Source: Mesorhizobium escarrei
GTDB taxonomy: Bacteria > Pseudomonadota > Alphaproteobacteria > Rhizobiales > Rhizobiaceae
DNA length: 64,000 nt
Direction: 5' to 3'
NCBI RefSeq assembly: GCF_935825525.1
Contig: NZ_CAKXZT010000152.1
Location: forward strand, 73,197 to 137,196
A program made the translations under genes and the position numbers. Shown here one piece after another: positions 61,627 to 64,000 of this stretch (its first letter is position 1; every line of letters begins with the position of its first letter). The notes beneath the pieces were generated by a model. That model was given only the letters and a program-made list of their open reading frames with translations. It was not told the DNA's origin and made no database searches.

Positions 61627-62251
61627 CTGACGTCCTCCTTTGATTGCACCGCTTTTCCAGGATGAGCCGAGGATGACCCGAGTTTTCGGTTCCCTGGCAT
61701 GCTCCGCGTTCTATCGACGAGACGAAAACTGGTCGCAGGACGCTTCAGCCATGCCTTCGGCAAAAATCGTCCTTTATAGCTTTGCCCATTGCCGCTCGGG
61801 GCGGAAGGTAATTAACGGTAACCTACGGGCAGAAATCCGCTCGGCCAGCGCAAGAGTCGTCCTTGAGGTGAGTCCGGCTTTTCCTCGATGGGCCAGGGAA
61901 GAACTCTTCGTTCTGCCCACGGGCAACCGCAACGAGACCACTCGCTGCGTGTTCTTCACCGAATTCGGCACGTTTTTTTCGAGCCAGGCGATTTCACATG
62001 AGCGGTCCGTGTCATGTCCGCCGTTGCCACGGCGGAGATCGTGTCTCGATGGATAGCGTGTTCATCCGGGCGACCCGACAGGAGTGTCCTGCCAACACCC
62101 CCGTTACATCAGTGGCCACAGCTTTCTTCGGGGGCCATCCTGTCTAGCGGTGTTCCGTCCGCCCGAGATCTCGATGTCCTCACCACCGTCAGCATGGCGC
62201 GACCACCATTGGCCATGAGACCTGGCTAGCCCTTGCATGCGTCCCTCCGCG
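61627..62251. other. Long intergenic region upstream of the arylsulfatase
   Basis: 625 bases. Apart from the shared regulatory element at 61807-61881 I see no supported gene. A plus-strand frame at 61640-62056 lacks protein character and probably is accidental. The arylsulfatase promoter should lie here. Confidence 0.45.
61807..61881 (-). promoter_or_regulatory. Upstream element shared with DUF3604 copy 2
   Basis: GGTAATTAAC (61807-61816), then CTACGG, then after 49 bases GAGGTGAGTCCGGCTTT (61865-61881). It mirrors 57151-57219 in order and orientation. The first block lies about 180 bases from the arylsulfatase start. Confidence 0.6.
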
Positions 62252-63484
62252 TCAGTGGCCCGTCAAGACCAGGGTCTGCACCGGAAGCAGCAGCGCCTGA
62301 GCCCGCAGGATCGCGGCGTGCACGATTCCGAGCGTGTCTACCATGTGCAGAAACAGCCATCGCGGGGTACCCAGGTCGTCCGACTCGAGTTCGTCATGGT
62401 TGTTCGTGTATGCGTTGGCAATGCAACTGCCGCCCGGCGGGACGCCTTCGAGCCCGCCGGCGTAGAGGGGCTCCAGGAATGCGGTGATGGTTCCGGGCCG
62501 GGCCGTCTGTGTCACGTCGATCAGTTGGTCGGTGGGCCGGAACTGACCGGACGCGATCGCGTCCTGGACCTGGGTCACCACCATCGGGATAATGGTGAAG
62601 GGTTTGCCGATGCATATGACCTCGGCAATCATGCCGGTCTTGATCACCTGAGCCTCGATCTGCCCGAAACCGGCGACGAGCGCCAGTCGGCCCGCCTCGG
62701 CGGGGACCAGGATGCCGGCGGGCCGCAGCATCGGATTGACCACGTCGCCGGGCCTGAGCGTGAACTGCTGAACCGTTCCGGTAACGCCGGCCCGAACGAG
62801 TGTCTTGTCGATTTCGACTTGTGCCTGGGCGAGTGCCGCCTCGGCGCTTGCCTTCTGCGCCGGCAACAGCGAAGCGATCTTGGCCTGCAGCGCCTGCTTG
62901 TTCGCCAGCGCGGCTTCAGCCGCACCCTGCTGACCTTCCGCAACGTCCCGCAGCCGCTCGAGTTCCCGCAAGGGGACGGTATTCGGGTTGCGGCGCCGGA
63001 GTTCGGTTTTGGTCTCGAGCTCCGCCAGCGCGTTACGATGGGCGCTCTCGGCCTGCCGGATCTGCCCGTCCGCCACCGCCAGTTCGCTCCGTGCCACTTC
63101 GGTCGCAGCATCGACTTCGGCGATGGTTCGGCGAGCCGACTCGTGGACCGCTTCCTGCTGCGAGCTGTCGAGGCGGAACAGCGGCTGGCCGGCCTCGACC
63201 TTGTCGTTCAAGCCCACAAAGACCTCGGCGACGCGGCCACCGGTCTCTGGGAGAATGGTGACGGTCCGGAATACGGCCGTGACAGCCGTCGTGGCGGGAT
63301 GGAAGTAGAAGATGAGCGTGATGAGGGAGACGGTGAGGATCAGGCAAGCGGTGATCCCCCACCGGAGCTCGAACCACACCGAGTAGAAGGTGATCTCCCG
63401 GCCGATCCGTTTATCCTGGACGTAGCGGCGAAAAAGATAGTCCGGGAAGATGGTGAGCATGGAGCATAGCAGCAATTCCAACAT
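62252..63484 (-). CDS. HlyD-family membrane fusion protein
   Basis: A 410-residue adaptor protein with one N-terminal membrane helix (ITACLILTVSLITLIFYF, about 44-61) and a periplasmic part: biotinyl-lipoyl half GGRVAEVFVGLNDKVEAGQP, a long coiled-coil hairpin (ESARRTIAEVDAATEVARSE to AEAALAQAQVEIDKTLV), and the second lipoyl half VTGTVQQFTLRPGDVVNPML. It would connect an inner-membrane transporter to an outer channel, but no transporter gene is in this window. Three bases separate it from the next gene. Confidence 0.87.
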   Translation of the reverse strand: MLELLLCSMLTIFPDYLFRRYVQDKRIGREITFYSVWFELRWGITACLILTVSLITLIFYFHPATTAVTAVFRTVTILPETGGRVAEVFVGLNDKVEAGQPLFRLDSSQQEAVHESARRTIAEVDAATEVARSELAVADGQIRQAESAHRNALAELETKTELRRRNPNTVPLRELERLRDVAEGQQGAAEAALANKQALQAKIASLLPAQKASAEAALAQAQVEIDKTLVRAGVTGTVQQFTLRPGDVVNPMLRPAGILVPAEAGRLALVAGFGQIEAQVIKTGMIAEVICIGKPFTIIPMVVTQVQDAIASGQFRPTDQLIDVTQTARPGTITAFLEPLYAGGLEGVPPGGSCIANAYTNNHDELESDDLGTPRWLFLHMVDTLGIVHAAILRAQALLLPVQTLVLTGH

Positions 63485-63487
63485 CGC

Positions 63488-63982
63488 TCAGCTCCGCGCT
63501 TCCAGCTTGTCGGTCAAGGGAGGTGTCCCCGGAACCACCTTTATTGTCTCCTCGCTGCGGCGGGCGTCGTGGATGGGCATTTCGAGGGACTGGGCCATTG
63601 CCGCCTCCGGGACCACCGTCAGTTCTTCCCTGCGGCGGTCGCCGCCATGGGCGAGCTTCTCGAGGGATTTGGCCATTGAAGAGATCGGCGTCGAGAAGTC
63701 CGGTAACTGAACGAAGGCGAGAAGCAGGGCCGCGATCCAGTACAGGTGGTTGTGGGTAAAGAGCGAAATCACCGCCAGGATCGCCACAATGTCCATCTGC
63801 ACCTTGTGGGTTCGATGCGCCACTTGCTCGGGAAGCGCATGGAGGCGCAGGTAGAGGTTGCCGATGATAAGGACGATGCCGATCAGGAAGACCATCATCA
63901 CGACGAACAGAATGTCAGTCTGACCGGGAGGCGTAATGAACGGCGGCAGATGCTTCACCGCAACGGGATGTATCTCTTCCAT
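63488..63982 (-). CDS. Small two-helix membrane protein with repeated tail
   Basis: A 164-residue protein with two membrane helices (ILFVVMMVFLIGIVLIIGNL and AILAVISLFTHNHLYWIAAL). The soluble tail repeats itself: SMAKSLEKLAHGGDRRREEL-TVVPEA and AMAQSLEMPIHDARRSEETI-KVVPGT. The pair of units suggests a short binding module. It is coupled to the HlyD gene three bases downstream; partner proteins may lie beyond the window. Confidence 0.72.
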   Translation of the reverse strand: MEEIHPVAVKHLPPFITPPGQTDILFVVMMVFLIGIVLIIGNLYLRLHALPEQVAHRTHKVQMDIVAILAVISLFTHNHLYWIAALLLAFVQLPDFSTPISSMAKSLEKLAHGGDRRREELTVVPEAAMAQSLEMPIHDARRSEETIKVVPGTPPLTDKLEARS

Positions 63983-64000
63983 CGCCCAACCCCTCCGCGC

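Noticed and set aside
60085..61665. 526-residue plus-strand frame opposite the arylsulfatase
   Set aside because: Antisense shadow of a well-supported sulfatase.
61640..62056. 138-residue plus-strand frame upstream of the arylsulfatase
   Set aside because: It runs through the duplicated regulatory element and has no family features.

Overview
The window looks like chromosome of a Rhizobiales alphaproteobacterium, most likely Mesorhizobium or a close relative. The evidence is the order ntrX, D-amino-acid aminotransferase, hfq, hflX, mazG at the left end, high GC, Rhizobiales-type Hfq and NtrX sequences, and intergenic palindromic mosaics of the kind scattered through rhizobial genomes (1011-1117, 9594-9646, 37925-38027). 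This assignment was made by eye and was not checked by a search.

Layout. 1-21108 is mostly conserved housekeeping: a nitrogen-response regulator (partial), dat-hfq-hflX, mazG, an aromatic aminotransferase, an OpgC-like membrane protein, an ECF sigma/anti-sigma pair, a BI-1 protein, a homocysteine methyltransferase, a TetR regulator, and a minus-strand run rlpA-dac-tmk-holB-metG-tatD-MBL-ybaK. A tRNA-Ser(UGA) gene at 21109-21198 is the attachment site of a 12.4 kb integrated element (21185-33590), bounded by a 14-bp direct repeat. The element resembles a P4-type satellite: tyrosine integrase at the far end, a large primase/helicase, an iteron-like cluster around an AT-rich core that may be its origin, and cargo (an AlbA_2 protein, two unknown ORFs, a methyltransferase). 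Several element genes are frameshifted or truncated, so it is probably decaying.

Right of the element come an EEP nuclease-fold protein next to a cardiolipin-synthase-like protein, a DUF3072 protein, a dead LigD-type ligase, and then a compact minus-strand signalling cluster (38046-44998). That cluster has a membrane-sensor PP2C phosphatase (SpoIIE type), two kinase-like proteins, two STAS modules (one fused to a methyltransferase) and an adjacent GGDEF-EAL protein. It resembles the SiaABCD/partner-switching logic but with a duplicated arm, and one copy of both the kinase-like protein and the STAS site has lost its key residues. This is the best candidate for an undescribed system.

From 47752 to 61626 lies a long minus-strand accessory cluster of mostly exported proteins: DUF2950, DUF3300, HupE/UreJ, a PpiC-type isomerase, an unknown secreted protein, two tandem DUF3604 (PHP-like) proteins, a formylglycine-generating enzyme, a HAD phosphatase, a small membrane protein and a Tat-exported arylsulfatase. 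A relic of a second PpiC gene between the DUF3604 genes shows that a segment was duplicated. Two similar upstream regions (near 57150-57220 and 61805-61882) suggest that the two halves share a regulator. The window ends with an HlyD-type adaptor and a small membrane protein. No rRNA or CRISPR array was seen.
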